From NCBI GenBank assembly GCA_902706235.1, contig CACSJR010000006.1, positions 241,350 through 305,349 of the forward strand: a stretch of DNA of 64,000 nt, read 5' to 3'. Within the stretch, counting starts at the first letter, position 1. Each line of letters begins with the position of its first letter. Under the pieces are notes generated by a model, which was given only the letters and a program-made list of their open reading frames with translations, was not told where the DNA came from and did not search any database. Source of the stretch: Citrobacter sp. 18056. GTDB lineage: Bacteria > Pseudomonadota > Gammaproteobacteria > Enterobacterales > Enterobacteriaceae. Shown here piece by piece: positions 1-8,349 of the stretch. Both the position numbers and the translations under genes were made by a program.

Positions 1-182
1 TGCCAGCCCTTTTTCTGGGCCATTTTATCAATGTCTTTTCCTGCCGTGCTGAGGACCAGGGCATTGATTTGCGCACGTGGACCTTTCGCGGTGGCCTGTG
101 CCGGGGCGACAAACAGACATGCGAAGAACGCGACGCACAGACAGCGGAAAGTAACCTTCCCGCCGGAGCGATGAGAAAACAT
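1..182 (-). CDS. flgA: FlgA, P-ring assembly chaperone (partial, N-terminal 60 residues)
   Basis: The gene reads leftward and is cut by the window edge. The ATG lies at 182-180 behind a good ribosome site (AGAGGTAAGG on the minus strand). The first 30 residues form a signal peptide: a basic start, the hydrophobic stretch CLCVAFFACLFVAP, then a QA cleavage site. FlgA is a periplasmic chaperone for FlgI polymerisation into the P-ring. Divergent pairing with flgB is the usual flagellar arrangement, and flgM and flgN normally follow flgA, which here would be outside the window. The call rests on position plus the signal peptide; too little is visible for domain proof. Confidence 0.75.
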   Translation of the reverse strand, partial: MFSHRSGGKVTFRCLCVAFFACLFVAPAQATAKGPRAQINALVLSTAGKDIDKMAQKKGW

Positions 183-212
183 AAAAACCTTACCTCTTAA
201 CGATTTATGAGA

Positions 213-229
213 TTGGCATGATTATTGCT
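213..229 (+). promoter_or_regulatory. Sigma-54 promoter of the flgB operon
   Basis: TTGGCATGATTATTGCT matches the sigma-54 consensus (TGGCACG-N4-TTGCW) at every position except the T in CATG. The invariant GG (215-216) and GC (227-228) are exactly 10 bases apart. The start site would be near 240, about 30 bases before the flgB ATG at 271. The sigma-54 activator LafK is encoded at 18002-19009, so the promoter and its likely activator are in the same locus. Confidence 0.85.
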
Positions 230-270
230 AATAAACCAAAGGCAAGGTTATTCACGAGATATCAAACACG

Positions 271-618
271 ATGGGTATAAGTTTTCAGCAGGTGTTCGGG
301 GTACATGCTCAAGCAGTTCAGTTGCGTCTTGCGAGGACTGAGTTACTGACTGCGGATCTGGCAAACGTCGATACGCCGAATTTTAAATCTAAAGATATTG
401 ATTTTGCCGCTGAGATGCAACGAGCAAGTGAACAAGACGTGGTTTCGACACCTACGGTCAAATATCGGGTGCCGATGCAGCCATCGGAGGATGGCAATAC
501 GGTTGATCTCAATAGCGAGCAGGCTCGCTTTTCTCAGAACAGCATGGATTACCAGAGCAGTCTGGCGTTCATGAACATGCAGATAAGCGGACTTAAAACA
601 GCGATAGAAGGGAAGTAA
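271..618 (+). CDS. flgB: FlgB, proximal rod protein (lateral system, LfgB)
   Basis: A 115-residue rod subunit exported through the flagellar type III apparatus. It carries the rod/hook N-terminal signature LANVDTPNFKSKDIDF (residues about 31-46), and its C-terminal helix packs with the N-terminal helix in this family. The length is a little below that of Salmonella FlgB (about 138). It is the first gene of a run in which flgC follows after 2 bases and flgD overlaps flgC. A sigma-54 promoter sits 40 bases upstream. The ribosome site is weak. Confidence 0.93.
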   Translation: MGISFQQVFGVHAQAVQLRLARTELLTADLANVDTPNFKSKDIDFAAEMQRASEQDVVSTPTVKYRVPMQPSEDGNTVDLNSEQARFSQNSMDYQSSLAFMNMQISGLKTAIEGK

Positions 619-620
619 GT

Positions 621-1052
621 ATGTCTTTTGCTGATATTTATCAGATTTCAGGCTCTGCCATGACGGCGCAAACCGTGCGTCTGAATACCGTCGCCAGTAA
701 CCTGGCGAACGCAGAGTCACCGGCGACAAGCGAGGACGCGGTTTATAAAGCCCGTAGCCCTGTTTTTGCGGCGGTTTATAACAACAGTCTCATCGATCAT
801 CAGCGTCACGATATCGATGGGGCCAGCGTTCGCGTCCAGGATGTGTTGCAGAGCGGTGGCGCAGTACGTCGCTATGAGCCGCATCATCCGCTGGCAGACA
901 AGGACGGCTATGTCTTTTATCCGGACGTCAATGTCGTCGAACAAATGGCGGACATGATGTCTGCGTCCCGTGATTTTGAGACCAACGTTGACGTGCTCAA
1001 CAACGTGAAAAGCATGCAGCAGAGCCTGCTTAAGCTCGGAGAGAACGCATGA
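621..1052 (+). CDS. flgC: FlgC, proximal rod protein (LfgC)
   Basis: A 143-residue rod subunit. The N-terminal rod motif is SNLANAESPATSEDAVYKA (residues about 27-45) and the C-terminal motif ends in FETNVDVLNNVKSMQQSLLKLG, as in other FlgC proteins, where both ends form the axial coiled coil. The start follows the flgB stop by 2 bases and the stop overlaps flgD (ATGA), so the three genes are translationally linked. It builds the rod between MS ring and hook with FlgB, FlgF and FlgG. Confidence 0.93.
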   Translation: MSFADIYQISGSAMTAQTVRLNTVASNLANAESPATSEDAVYKARSPVFAAVYNNSLIDHQRHDIDGASVRVQDVLQSGGAVRRYEPHHPLADKDGYVFYPDVNVVEQMADMMSASRDFETNVDVLNNVKSMQQSLLKLGENA

Positions 1053-1885
1053 ATGGACTAGCGATGCGTGCCTACCTGCAACATCAAGGCAGCAAGGTCA
1101 GCACTCAGCAGGCCGTTTCTGCGGCTGCTCCGGTTTCCAGCGATGACGAGCCCCAGTATCAGGTTGGCGCTGATGCTGCGACGGGCAGCACCAGTGGAAC
1201 GGACAGCAGCGATGTGTCGCCCACGCCGACAACCACTACCGATACCAACAGTGACGCGACCGATATGTTCCTGACGATGTTTGTGGCGGAGATCCAAAAC
1301 CAGGATCCGACCGACCCGACGGACCCGACCGAATATATCAGCCAGCTAGGTACCATGGCGCTGGTCACCATGGGTGAGGCGGAGTGTGTGGAAATGAACA
1401 CCAACGCCATCCTGATGAGTAATCTGCAGGTGATGGCGCTCGGCAAGATGGTTGGTGAGGACATCATGGTCCAGACCACCAGCATGAGCGTTGGCGAAGG
1501 GAATATTCAGGGCCGTATCACGCTGTCGGATAGCTGCAGCACCGCGACCCTGCACTTTTCCGATGCCGCCGGCGATGACTATACGGTGCCTCTGGATGTC
1601 AGCAGCGAAAGCAATGGGCAGGTCTCTTTCGACTTCAACCCGGCGGACTATGGCATCCCGCCGGGCGATTACGAAGTCTCTGTCGTGACGGATTCCGGGG
1701 AAGAAGAAGTTCCCATCGAGGTGTCCGGTCAGGTGGAAGACGTGCGTATTCCGCTGGATGGCAGCACGCCGTTGCTGGAAGTCACCGGCGTGGGTGAAGT
1801 GCCGTTTACGGCGATTAGCCAGTTCGGCATACCTGACTCCTCGTCTGCGGATGGCGGTGATACGCCTGCTGAAGACGTTATCTGA
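1049..1885 (+). CDS. flgD: FlgD, hook-capping scaffold protein (LfgD)
   Basis: A 278-residue protein that caps the growing hook and guides FlgE assembly. The conserved core is MFLTMFVAEIQNQDPT (about 73-88), normally followed by a Pro-Leu segment; here the segment is three tandem Asp-Pro-Thr units encoded by a 27-base repeat at 1304-1330. A Ser/Thr/Asp-rich linker (about 30-70) precedes the core, and beta-rich tudor/FN3-like sequence follows. Two cysteines (AECVEM and DSCST) are unusual for an exported axial protein. The start overlaps the flgC stop. Confidence 0.9.
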   Translation: MNGLAMRAYLQHQGSKVSTQQAVSAAAPVSSDDEPQYQVGADAATGSTSGTDSSDVSPTPTTTTDTNSDATDMFLTMFVAEIQNQDPTDPTDPTEYISQLGTMALVTMGEAECVEMNTNAILMSNLQVMALGKMVGEDIMVQTTSMSVGEGNIQGRITLSDSCSTATLHFSDAAGDDYTVPLDVSSESNGQVSFDFNPADYGIPPGDYEVSVVTDSGEEEVPIEVSGQVEDVRIPLDGSTPLLEVTGVGEVPFTAISQFGIPDSSSADGGDTPAEDVI

Positions 1886-1920
1886 ATTTGAGTTACCACA
1901 ACACCAGGAAAAATTAAACC

Positions 1921-3117
1921 ATGAGTTATGAAATTGCCACTTCTGGCCTGAATGCTGTCGATCAGCAGCTGGACAGCATCAGTAACAACATCGCTAACGC
2001 CGGTACGGTCGGCTACAAATCTACCACCACTCAGTTCTCTGCCATGTATGCAGGCACCCAGGCGATGGGCGTCAGCGTGGCCGGAACGGCACAGAGCATT
2101 TCAAAAGGCGGTTCGTTCCTCTCCACCGGCAGCTCTCTGGATCTGGCGATCAACGGCGGTGGTTTCTTCGTGACCGCGGACACGGAAGGCAACACGTATT
2201 ACACCCGCGCAGGTTCCTTCACAACCGACAAAAATGGCTATCTGGTCGACCCGTCAGGGAACTATGTGCAGGGTTATCCAGTGGATGACAGCAACAGCCT
2301 GGAAGAAGGGAACGTGACCAATCTGCAGATTTCAACAGAAAGTCTGCCGGCTGAAGCGACCACCACCATGTCCTTTACCGCCAACCTGAACGCTAGCGAT
2401 GAGCCTATCGACAGCAGTGTGAACCCTTTCGACCCGTCGGATATGGATTCCTACAACGATACTTACACCACCACGGTATACGACTCGCTGGGCAACGAAC
2501 ATACCGTTAACCAGTACTTCGTAAAAACCGGGGATAACACCTGGGATGTGCATTACACCTTTGACGGAGAAGAGCAAAGCACGACCACCTCGCTGACCTT
2601 TGATCCGAATACCGGCAAGCTAACGTCCCCGACGGCACCGATTTCGCTGAATTTCCCGACCGACAGCGCAGCGCCTATTGATATGACTATCGATTACAGC
2701 GATTGCACGCAGTATGGCGCTGACTTCTCCGTCACCACCAACAATGCCGATGGTTACACCTCTGCACAGGTGAATGGCGTACAGGTCGATGAAGACGGCA
2801 AAGTGTATGCGACTTACAGCAACGGCGAACGCCTGCTGGAAGGCCAGGTAGTACTGGCAGAATTCCCGAGCACGTCCGGTCTGGAAGCAGTGAGCGGCAC
2901 CTCCTGGACTGAAACCAGCCAGTCTGGCGCCCCTCTGATCGGTGTACCCGGCACCGGCACTACCGGCACGCTGGAAGCGGGCGTTCTGGAGCAGTCCAAT
3001 GTCGACATTACCCAGGAGCTGGTCAACCTGATGACCGCGCAGCGTAACTATCAGGCCAATACCAAAGTGATCTCCACCGATACGCAGCTCGATCAGGCAC
3101 TGTTCCAGGCAATGTAA
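1921..3117 (+). CDS. flgE: FlgE, hook protein (LfgE)
   Basis: A 398-residue hook subunit. The N-terminal axial motif is SNNIANAGTVGYKSTTTQF (about 20-38) and the C-terminus ends with the family motif QRNYQANTKVISTDTQLDQ. The length is close to Salmonella FlgE (403). The central D1/D2 domains are Thr/Ser/Asp rich and carry one cysteine (DCTQYG). The hook is the flexible joint between rod and filament; its subunits are exported until FliK and FlhB switch specificity. It lies 35 bases after flgD with no promoter visible between them. Confidence 0.95.
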   Translation: MSYEIATSGLNAVDQQLDSISNNIANAGTVGYKSTTTQFSAMYAGTQAMGVSVAGTAQSISKGGSFLSTGSSLDLAINGGGFFVTADTEGNTYYTRAGSFTTDKNGYLVDPSGNYVQGYPVDDSNSLEEGNVTNLQISTESLPAEATTTMSFTANLNASDEPIDSSVNPFDPSDMDSYNDTYTTTVYDSLGNEHTVNQYFVKTGDNTWDVHYTFDGEEQSTTTSLTFDPNTGKLTSPTAPISLNFPTDSAAPIDMTIDYSDCTQYGADFSVTTNNADGYTSAQVNGVQVDEDGKVYATYSNGERLLEGQVVLAEFPSTSGLEAVSGTSWTETSQSGAPLIGVPGTGTTGTLEAGVLEQSNVDITQELVNLMTAQRNYQANTKVISTDTQLDQALFQAM

Positions 3118-3126
3118 GGCAGATAA

Positions 3127-3861
3127 ATGGATCGTTTAATTTATACCGCCCTGAGTGGGGCCACCCATTCGTTGATGGAACAGCAGATAAGCGCCAACAA
3201 CCTCGCCAACGTCAATACAGGCGGGTTTCGCAGCGATATCGCGTTATCACAGTCCGACCAGGTGCAGGGGCAGGGTTTTGCGACCCGTTTTATGAGTGCG
3301 GAAAACCAGAGCGGGATTAACGACAGCGCCGGGATCCCGGAAAAAACGGACCGTCCACTGGATGTCGCGATTTCCGGCAAAGGGTATATCGCGGTGCTCG
3401 ATTCCTCTGGCAACGAAGTTTATACCCGTAACGGCAATATCCAGCAGAACGACCAGGGCCAGTTGACGATCAACGGCCATCCGGTGCTTGGCGATAACGG
3501 ACCGATCATCCTGCCGCCGAATGCCATGGCCTCTTTTGGCAGCGACGGCACCCTGTCCGTCACGCCAGATGATGGCGATGTGAAAGGCACGATGGATGTG
3601 GACCGTCTGAAGCTGGTGGATATCCCGGTCAATAATCTGGCTAAAAATCAGGAAGGGATGTTAGTCACGGCCAACGGCGTTCCGGCAGCCGTTAACGAAG
3701 ACATCAAGGTTAGCGGCGGTTATCTGGAGAGCAGTAACGTTTCGGCGATCGGTGAAATGATGGCGTCGATCTCCCTCAATCGTCAGTTCGAGTCGCAGAT
3801 CAAAATGATGAAAGCGGCCGAAGATTTGAGTGATTACGGTAACCGTTTATTGGAAGGCTAA
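3127..3861 (+). CDS. flgF: FlgF, proximal rod protein (LfgF)
   Basis: A 244-residue rod protein. The N-terminus MDRLIYTALSGATHSLMEQQ and the motif ANNLANVNTGGFRSD are typical of FlgF, and the C-terminus has the conserved SLNRQFESQIKMM segment. The length matches the family (about 250). It starts 9 bases after the flgE stop and belongs to the same operon. It assembles between FlgB/FlgC and FlgG in the rod. Confidence 0.94.
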   Translation: MDRLIYTALSGATHSLMEQQISANNLANVNTGGFRSDIALSQSDQVQGQGFATRFMSAENQSGINDSAGIPEKTDRPLDVAISGKGYIAVLDSSGNEVYTRNGNIQQNDQGQLTINGHPVLGDNGPIILPPNAMASFGSDGTLSVTPDDGDVKGTMDVDRLKLVDIPVNNLAKNQEGMLVTANGVPAAVNEDIKVSGGYLESSNVSAIGEMMASISLNRQFESQIKMMKAAEDLSDYGNRLLEG

Positions 3862-3894
3862 TGAGCAGCCTTATGAATTCAGGATAGTAGCTTT

Positions 3895-4680
3895 ATGAAT
3901 GCAGCATTATGGATCAGTAAAACGGGTCTGTCCGCGCAAGACGCGGAGATGAGTGCGATTGCCAACAACATTGCCAACGTGAATACCGATGGCTTTAAGC
4001 GCGATCGCGTCATGTTCCAGGACTTGTTCTACCAGACGCAACGCGCCCCGGGTGCGATGCTGGATCAGGATAACCTGATGCCAACCGGTATCCAGTTCGG
4101 TAGCGGTGTCCGCATTGTGGGCACCCAGAAGATCTTCACCGAAGGGAATATCGAAACCACCGACAACCCGATGAACATTGCGATCATGGGGCAGGGTTTC
4201 TTGCAGGTGCAAAAGACCAATGGCGATATCGCCTACACCCGTGATGGTGCGCTGGAAGTCAATGCCGATGGCGTGCTGACCAATGCGCAGGGTCTGCCAC
4301 TGGAGCCGGAAATTGATGTCCCACAAGGGGCAACGAATTTCGCCGTCGGTCAGGATGGCACGATTACCGCCCTGCTGCCGGGAGAGAGTGATGCCACGGT
4401 ACTGGGTCAGCTGACGTTGGTTAACTTCACCAACCCGGCAGGCTTGCAGGCCGAAGGCGACAACCTCTACCTGGAAACAGTGGCCAGCGGTCAGCCGACC
4501 GAAGGCGATCCGGGCGAGGATGGCATGGGGACGATTCAGAACAATGCGCTGGAAGGCTCAAACGTCGATATCGTCAACGAGATGGTGGCGATGATCACCG
4601 TCCAGCGTGCCTACGAAATGAACGCCAAGATGGTGTCTGCGGCGGATGACATGCTGCAGTACATCAATCAGAACCTGTAA
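3895..4680 (+). CDS. flgG: FlgG, distal rod protein (LfgG)
   Basis: A 261-residue distal rod subunit, almost exactly the Salmonella length (260). The N-terminal signature is ANNIANVNTDGFKRDRVMFQ and the C-terminal signature ends QRAYEMNAKMVSAADDMLQ, as in FlgG. The distal rod passes through the P- and L-rings, whose subunits are encoded next (flgH, flgI). No promoter was seen in the 33-base gap after flgF. Confidence 0.95.
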   Translation: MNAALWISKTGLSAQDAEMSAIANNIANVNTDGFKRDRVMFQDLFYQTQRAPGAMLDQDNLMPTGIQFGSGVRIVGTQKIFTEGNIETTDNPMNIAIMGQGFLQVQKTNGDIAYTRDGALEVNADGVLTNAQGLPLEPEIDVPQGATNFAVGQDGTITALLPGESDATVLGQLTLVNFTNPAGLQAEGDNLYLETVASGQPTEGDPGEDGMGTIQNNALEGSNVDIVNEMVAMITVQRAYEMNAKMVSAADDMLQYINQNL

Positions 4681-4743
4681 AAGGGTATCAGTAGCCGGGG
4701 GCCATGCTCAGGTGTGGTCCCCGTGACAGTGAGTGAAACACGT

Positions 4744-5409
4744 GTGAAAAAGTACCTGTGGCTTATGGCAGTTGTCTTACTGCTTGCCGGATGTGAATCC
4801 CAGACCATCCTGGTGAAAAAGGACGACGAATTTTATGCTCCCCCGAAAACCGACACTGATGTCACTGCCGCAGGCCGGGCAGGGGGTGTTTTTGAATCGG
4901 GTTATAACTGGTCGTTAACGGCCGATCGCCGCGCCTACCGCGTGGGCGATATTTTGACCGTGATCCTGGAAGAATCTACCCAGTCGAGCAAACAAGCGGG
5001 CACCCAGTTCGGTAAGAGCAACACCGTCGATATTGCACCTCCGGTGGTGTTTGGCAAAACCAAAGACAAAATATCCGGCTCGATTGATGCCAATCGCGAT
5101 TTCGATGGCAGCGCCACCTCGCGCCAGCAGAACAGCCTGCGAGGCTCAATAACGGTTTCGGTCCATCGCGTTCTGCCAAATGGCGTGCTGGAACTGCGGG
5201 GTGAGAAATGGCTGACCCTCAATCAGGGCGATGAATACATCCGCCTGAGCGGCCTGGTGCGCGCCGATGATATCGAAAACGATAACTCGATTTCGTCGCA
5301 GCGAATTGCCAACGCGCGAATCTCTTACGCCGGACGCGGTGCGCTGAGCGATGCCAACGCGGCGGGCTGGCTGACCCGAATCTTCAACCATCCGCTGTTC
5401 CCAGTGTAA
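4744..5409 (+). CDS. flgH: FlgH, L-ring lipoprotein (LfgH)
   Basis: An outer membrane L-ring lipoprotein. I chose the GTG at 4744 because it gives a compact lipoprotein signal, [17 protein letters not shown], with lipidated Cys17. GTG codons at 4714 and 4723 in the same frame would add a non-signal-like leader and are alternatives. The FlgH core is visible: [17 protein letters not shown] and the C-terminal region with [12 protein letters not shown] and [14 protein letters not shown]. The 221-residue product is near family length (about 232). FlgI, its periplasmic partner ring protein, follows after 13 bases. Confidence 0.92.
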   Translation: MKKYLWLMAVVLLLAGCESQTILVKKDDEFYAPPKTDTDVTAAGRAGGVFESGYNWSLTADRRAYRVGDILTVILEESTQSSKQAGTQFGKSNTVDIAPPVVFGKTKDKISGSIDANRDFDGSATSRQQNSLRGSITVSVHRVLPNGVLELRGEKWLTLNQGDEYIRLSGLVRADDIENDNSISSQRIANARISYAGRGALSDANAAGWLTRIFNHPLFPV

Positions 5410-5422
5410 TCCGGAGAGTTAT

Positions 5423-6547
5423 ATGCAAAAGCGCAATCGTCCCTGGATGAAAGGGATCCTCAGTGCCGTGGCAGCAAGCTGCCTGCTGATGCCAGCGATC
5501 GCTTCCGCGCAGAGTCTTGAATCTCTGGTCAGCGTGGAAGGTATCCGTGATAACCAGCTGGTGGGTTATAGCCTGGTCGTCGGCCTGGATGGCACGGGTG
5601 ACCGAAACCAGGTGAAATTCACCAATCAGACCCTCACCAATATGCTGCGTCAGTTTGGTGTCCAGCTGCCGGGGAAAATTGACCCGAAGGTGAAAAACGT
5701 GGCCGCGGTGGCGGTCAGTGCGTCTCTGCCGCCAATGTATTCGCGCGGTCAGAAAATTGATATCACCGTCTCCTCGATTGGCGATGCCAAAAGCCTGCGC
5801 GGCGGCACGCTGCTGCTGACGCAGCTGCACGGCGCCGATGGCGAAGTGTACGCGCTGGCCCAGGGCAGCGTGGTGGTCGGCGGCATGAATGCGGCCGGAA
5901 ACAGCGGTTCCAGCGTGACCGTCAATACGCCAACCGCGGGGCTTATCCCCAATGGCGCGACGGTCGAGCGTGAAATCCCGAGCGATTTCAATATGGGCGA
6001 CTCCGTCACCCTCAACCTGAAGCGTCCCTCCTTTAAAGATGCCAACAGTATCGCCATGGCTATCAACAGTAGCTTTGGCGGCGGCGTGGCGTCAGCCAAA
6101 AGCGCAACCAGCGTCTCTGTGCTGGCCCCTACCGATCCCGGACAGCGCGTGGCGTTTATGTCTCGCCTCGACGATGTTCAGGTCAACGCCGAGCGCGTCC
6201 GGGCGCGCGTGGTCTTCAACTCCCGGACCGGTACCGTGGTGATGGGCGACGGCGTGCGTCTGCATGCGGCCGCAGTCAGCCATGGCAGCCTGACCGTTTC
6301 TATCAGTGAAAGTCGTAATGTCAGCCAGCCAAATGCCTTTGCTAATGGCCGGACCGTGAACGCCGCACAAAGCAATGTGTCGGTGAATCGCCCGCATTCG
6401 CAAATGATTACGCTGCCGGAATCCACCAGCCTGCGCACGTTGGTCAGCGCGCTCAACGGGCTTGGCGCCTCGCCAGACGATGTGATGTCTATTTTGCAGG
6501 CGCTGCATGAAGCCGGTGCGCTGGATGCCGATCTGGAGGTCATCTGA
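5423..6547 (+). CDS. flgI: FlgI, P-ring protein (LfgI)
   Basis: A 374-residue periplasmic P-ring subunit. A signal peptide (residues 1-29, ending AIASAQ) is followed by the start of mature FlgI, with the family motif [21 protein letters not shown] and the C-terminal [27 protein letters not shown] type ending. The length fits the family (about 365). The stop overlaps the flgJ start by 1 base, so flgI and flgJ are translationally coupled. FlgA is its chaperone. Confidence 0.95.
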   Translation: MQKRNRPWMKGILSAVAASCLLMPAIASAQSLESLVSVEGIRDNQLVGYSLVVGLDGTGDRNQVKFTNQTLTNMLRQFGVQLPGKIDPKVKNVAAVAVSASLPPMYSRGQKIDITVSSIGDAKSLRGGTLLLTQLHGADGEVYALAQGSVVVGGMNAAGNSGSSVTVNTPTAGLIPNGATVEREIPSDFNMGDSVTLNLKRPSFKDANSIAMAINSSFGGGVASAKSATSVSVLAPTDPGQRVAFMSRLDDVQVNAERVRARVVFNSRTGTVVMGDGVRLHAAAVSHGSLTVSISESRNVSQPNAFANGRTVNAAQSNVSVNRPHSQMITLPESTSLRTLVSALNGLGASPDDVMSILQALHEAGALDADLEVI

Positions 6548-6858
6548 TGGACAAGATTTTACCGGCTGTGACCAAAGGCCTTGAGGGTGGCGACCCGTTG
6601 ATGGCGCCAAAAATCAAGGCTAACGACCTGCATAAAGCTGCACAGCAGTTTGAAGCCATCTTTCTGCGCAACATGTTGAAAGAGATGCGTAAGACCAACG
6701 AACTTTTTGATTCGAAGGATGACCCGTTTAACAGCGATTCAGTCCGCACTATGCAGGGGTTCTACGACGACACCCTAAGCAACCTGCTGTCACAACAGCA
6801 GGGAATTGGCATTGCGGAAATGCTTGTTAAGCAGCTCTCTCCTCGTCATCAGAAATAA
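6547..6858 (+). CDS. flgJ: FlgJ rod-capping protein, short form without muramidase domain (LfgJ)
   Basis: A 103-residue protein that covers only the N-terminal rod-binding domain of FlgJ: KAAQQFEAIFLRNMLKEMRK followed by the conserved MQGFYDDTLSN and GIGIAEMLVKQL. Enteric peritrichous FlgJ is about 313-316 residues and has a C-terminal glucosaminidase that opens the peptidoglycan for the rod. That domain is absent here, and the stop is followed by non-coding sequence, so this looks like a native single-domain form, not a truncation. Another enzyme must then cut the wall; the MepH-like gene at 26680-27498 is a candidate by inference. Confidence 0.92.
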   Translation: MDKILPAVTKGLEGGDPLMAPKIKANDLHKAAQQFEAIFLRNMLKEMRKTNELFDSKDDPFNSDSVRTMQGFYDDTLSNLLSQQQGIGIAEMLVKQLSPRHQK

Positions 6859-6875
6859 GAAAGTGCGGTCACGGC

Positions 6876-6903
6876 TTAAGTTATGCGGTGTTTGCGCCGC
6901 TTA
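6876..6903 (+). promoter_or_regulatory. Possible sigma-28 promoter before flgK
   Basis: TTAAGTTA (6876-6883) and GCCGCTTA (6896-6903) match the enteric sigma-28 elements TAAAGTTT and GCCGATAA at 6 of 8 positions each, with a 12-base spacer (11 is usual). It lies in the 99-base gap before flgK, where late-gene transcription often starts in other flagellar systems. Partial matches like this can arise by chance. Confidence 0.3.
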
Positions 6904-6957
6904 ACAGGTCAAACAATTGAAAGAATTTACCGGCCCTGAGCCAGTAAGGAAACGCTG

Positions 6958-8334
6958 ATGGATATGATTAACATTGGGTATAGCGGGTCATCGGCAGCTC
7001 AGATTGAGCTGAACACGACGGCGATGAACACCGCGAATGCCATGACCCCGGGCTACACCCGCCAGGTGGTCGAGATTAGTGCGATGGGCGCCAGCTCAGG
7101 CTCGGCGAACAGCCCAGGTAATGGGGTGCAGGTGGACAGTATTCGCCGCGTCTCCGACCAGTACCTGGTAAGCCAGGTGTGGAACGCCGCCAGTGATAAT
7201 GGCTATTACAGCACCCAGCAAACCTATCTGACTCAGCTGGAATCGGTTCTCAGCGACGACAGCAGCAGCCTGAGTACAGGCTTTGATAACTTCTTCGCTG
7301 CCCTCAGCGCGGCCTCTTCCAGCCCGGATGATATGGCGCTGCGTGAACAGGTGCTGAGTGAATCGGCGGCGCTGGCCATGCGCTTTGATAACACCGCGTC
7401 TTACATCGACTCACAGAGCAGCCAGTTGGTGAGTCAGGAAGAGGCGATGGTGTCGCAAATCAACACCCTCACCTCCGGGATTGCCAGCTATAACCAGCAA
7501 ATTGCCCAGGCCGAAGCCACAGGGCAGGATGCCTCCGCCCTGTATGACGAACGCGATCAAATGGTGGAAGATTTAAGCGGGATGGTGGATGTACAGGTTA
7601 ACGTCGATGATAAAGGTAACTACAACGTTTACCTGAAAAATGGTCAGCCGCTGGTCAGCGGGACCGATGCTGCTTCGCTTGAGCTGGACAACAACGACGA
7701 CGGCTCTCAGGCGATGACCCTGACGTTCGCTGGCACCACGTATGATATGAGCATGGATACTGGCGGCTCGCTGGGCGCGCTCTTTGACTATCAAAGTGAC
7801 GTGCTGGATCCGTTGACGGAGACCACCAACAGCATTGCCGAGCAGTTCACTACGGCAGTCAACGATCAGCTGGCACAGGGCTATGACCTGAATGGCGATC
7901 CCGGTGTCCCGTTGTTTATTTATGACCCCGCCGATCCGAACGGTCCTTTGCTGGTGAACCCGGATATCACTCCCGATCAGCTGGCCTTCTCCAGCTCGCC
8001 GGATGAGAGTGGTAATGGCGACAACCTGCAAGCCCTGATTGGTATCGCGAATGATCCACTGGATATTGCCAATATTGGCTCAGTGACTGTCGGCAACGCC
8101 TGTTCCGCGATTATCAGTAACATCGGGATCTACAGCCGTCAGAACCAGACCGAAGCCGAAGCCTCTGCCAACGTCTACACCGAAGCGCAAAACCAGCGCA
8201 GCAGCGTCAGCGGCGTCAGCATGGACGAAGAAGCGGTAAATCTGATCACCTATACCCAGATTTATCAGGCCAATCTGAAGGTTATCTCTACAGGCGCAGA
8301 TCTTTTTGACTCCGTCCTGCAGATGACCAGCTAA
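6958..8334 (+). CDS. flgK: FlgK, hook-filament junction protein HAP1 (LfgK)
   Basis: A 458-residue hook-associated protein, shorter than Salmonella FlgK (553), consistent with a reduced outer domain. The N-terminal axial motif is NTTAMNTANAMTPGYTRQVVE, and the C-terminus has SGVSMDEEAVNLITYTQIYQANLKVISTGADLFDS, broken here only by its length. An Asp/Ser-rich middle region follows a coiled-coil portion around residues 150-190. One cysteine occurs in GNACSAI. FlgL follows after 15 bases behind a clear ribosome site (CCGGAGGGAG). Confidence 0.94.
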   Translation: MDMINIGYSGSSAAQIELNTTAMNTANAMTPGYTRQVVEISAMGASSGSANSPGNGVQVDSIRRVSDQYLVSQVWNAASDNGYYSTQQTYLTQLESVLSDDSSSLSTGFDNFFAALSAASSSPDDMALREQVLSESAALAMRFDNTASYIDSQSSQLVSQEEAMVSQINTLTSGIASYNQQIAQAEATGQDASALYDERDQMVEDLSGMVDVQVNVDDKGNYNVYLKNGQPLVSGTDAASLELDNNDDGSQAMTLTFAGTTYDMSMDTGGSLGALFDYQSDVLDPLTETTNSIAEQFTTAVNDQLAQGYDLNGDPGVPLFIYDPADPNGPLLVNPDITPDQLAFSSSPDESGNGDNLQALIGIANDPLDIANIGSVTVGNACSAIISNIGIYSRQNQTEAEASANVYTEAQNQRSSVSGVSMDEEAVNLITYTQIYQANLKVISTGADLFDSVLQMTS

Positions 8335-8349
8335 CCCGGAGGGAGAATC

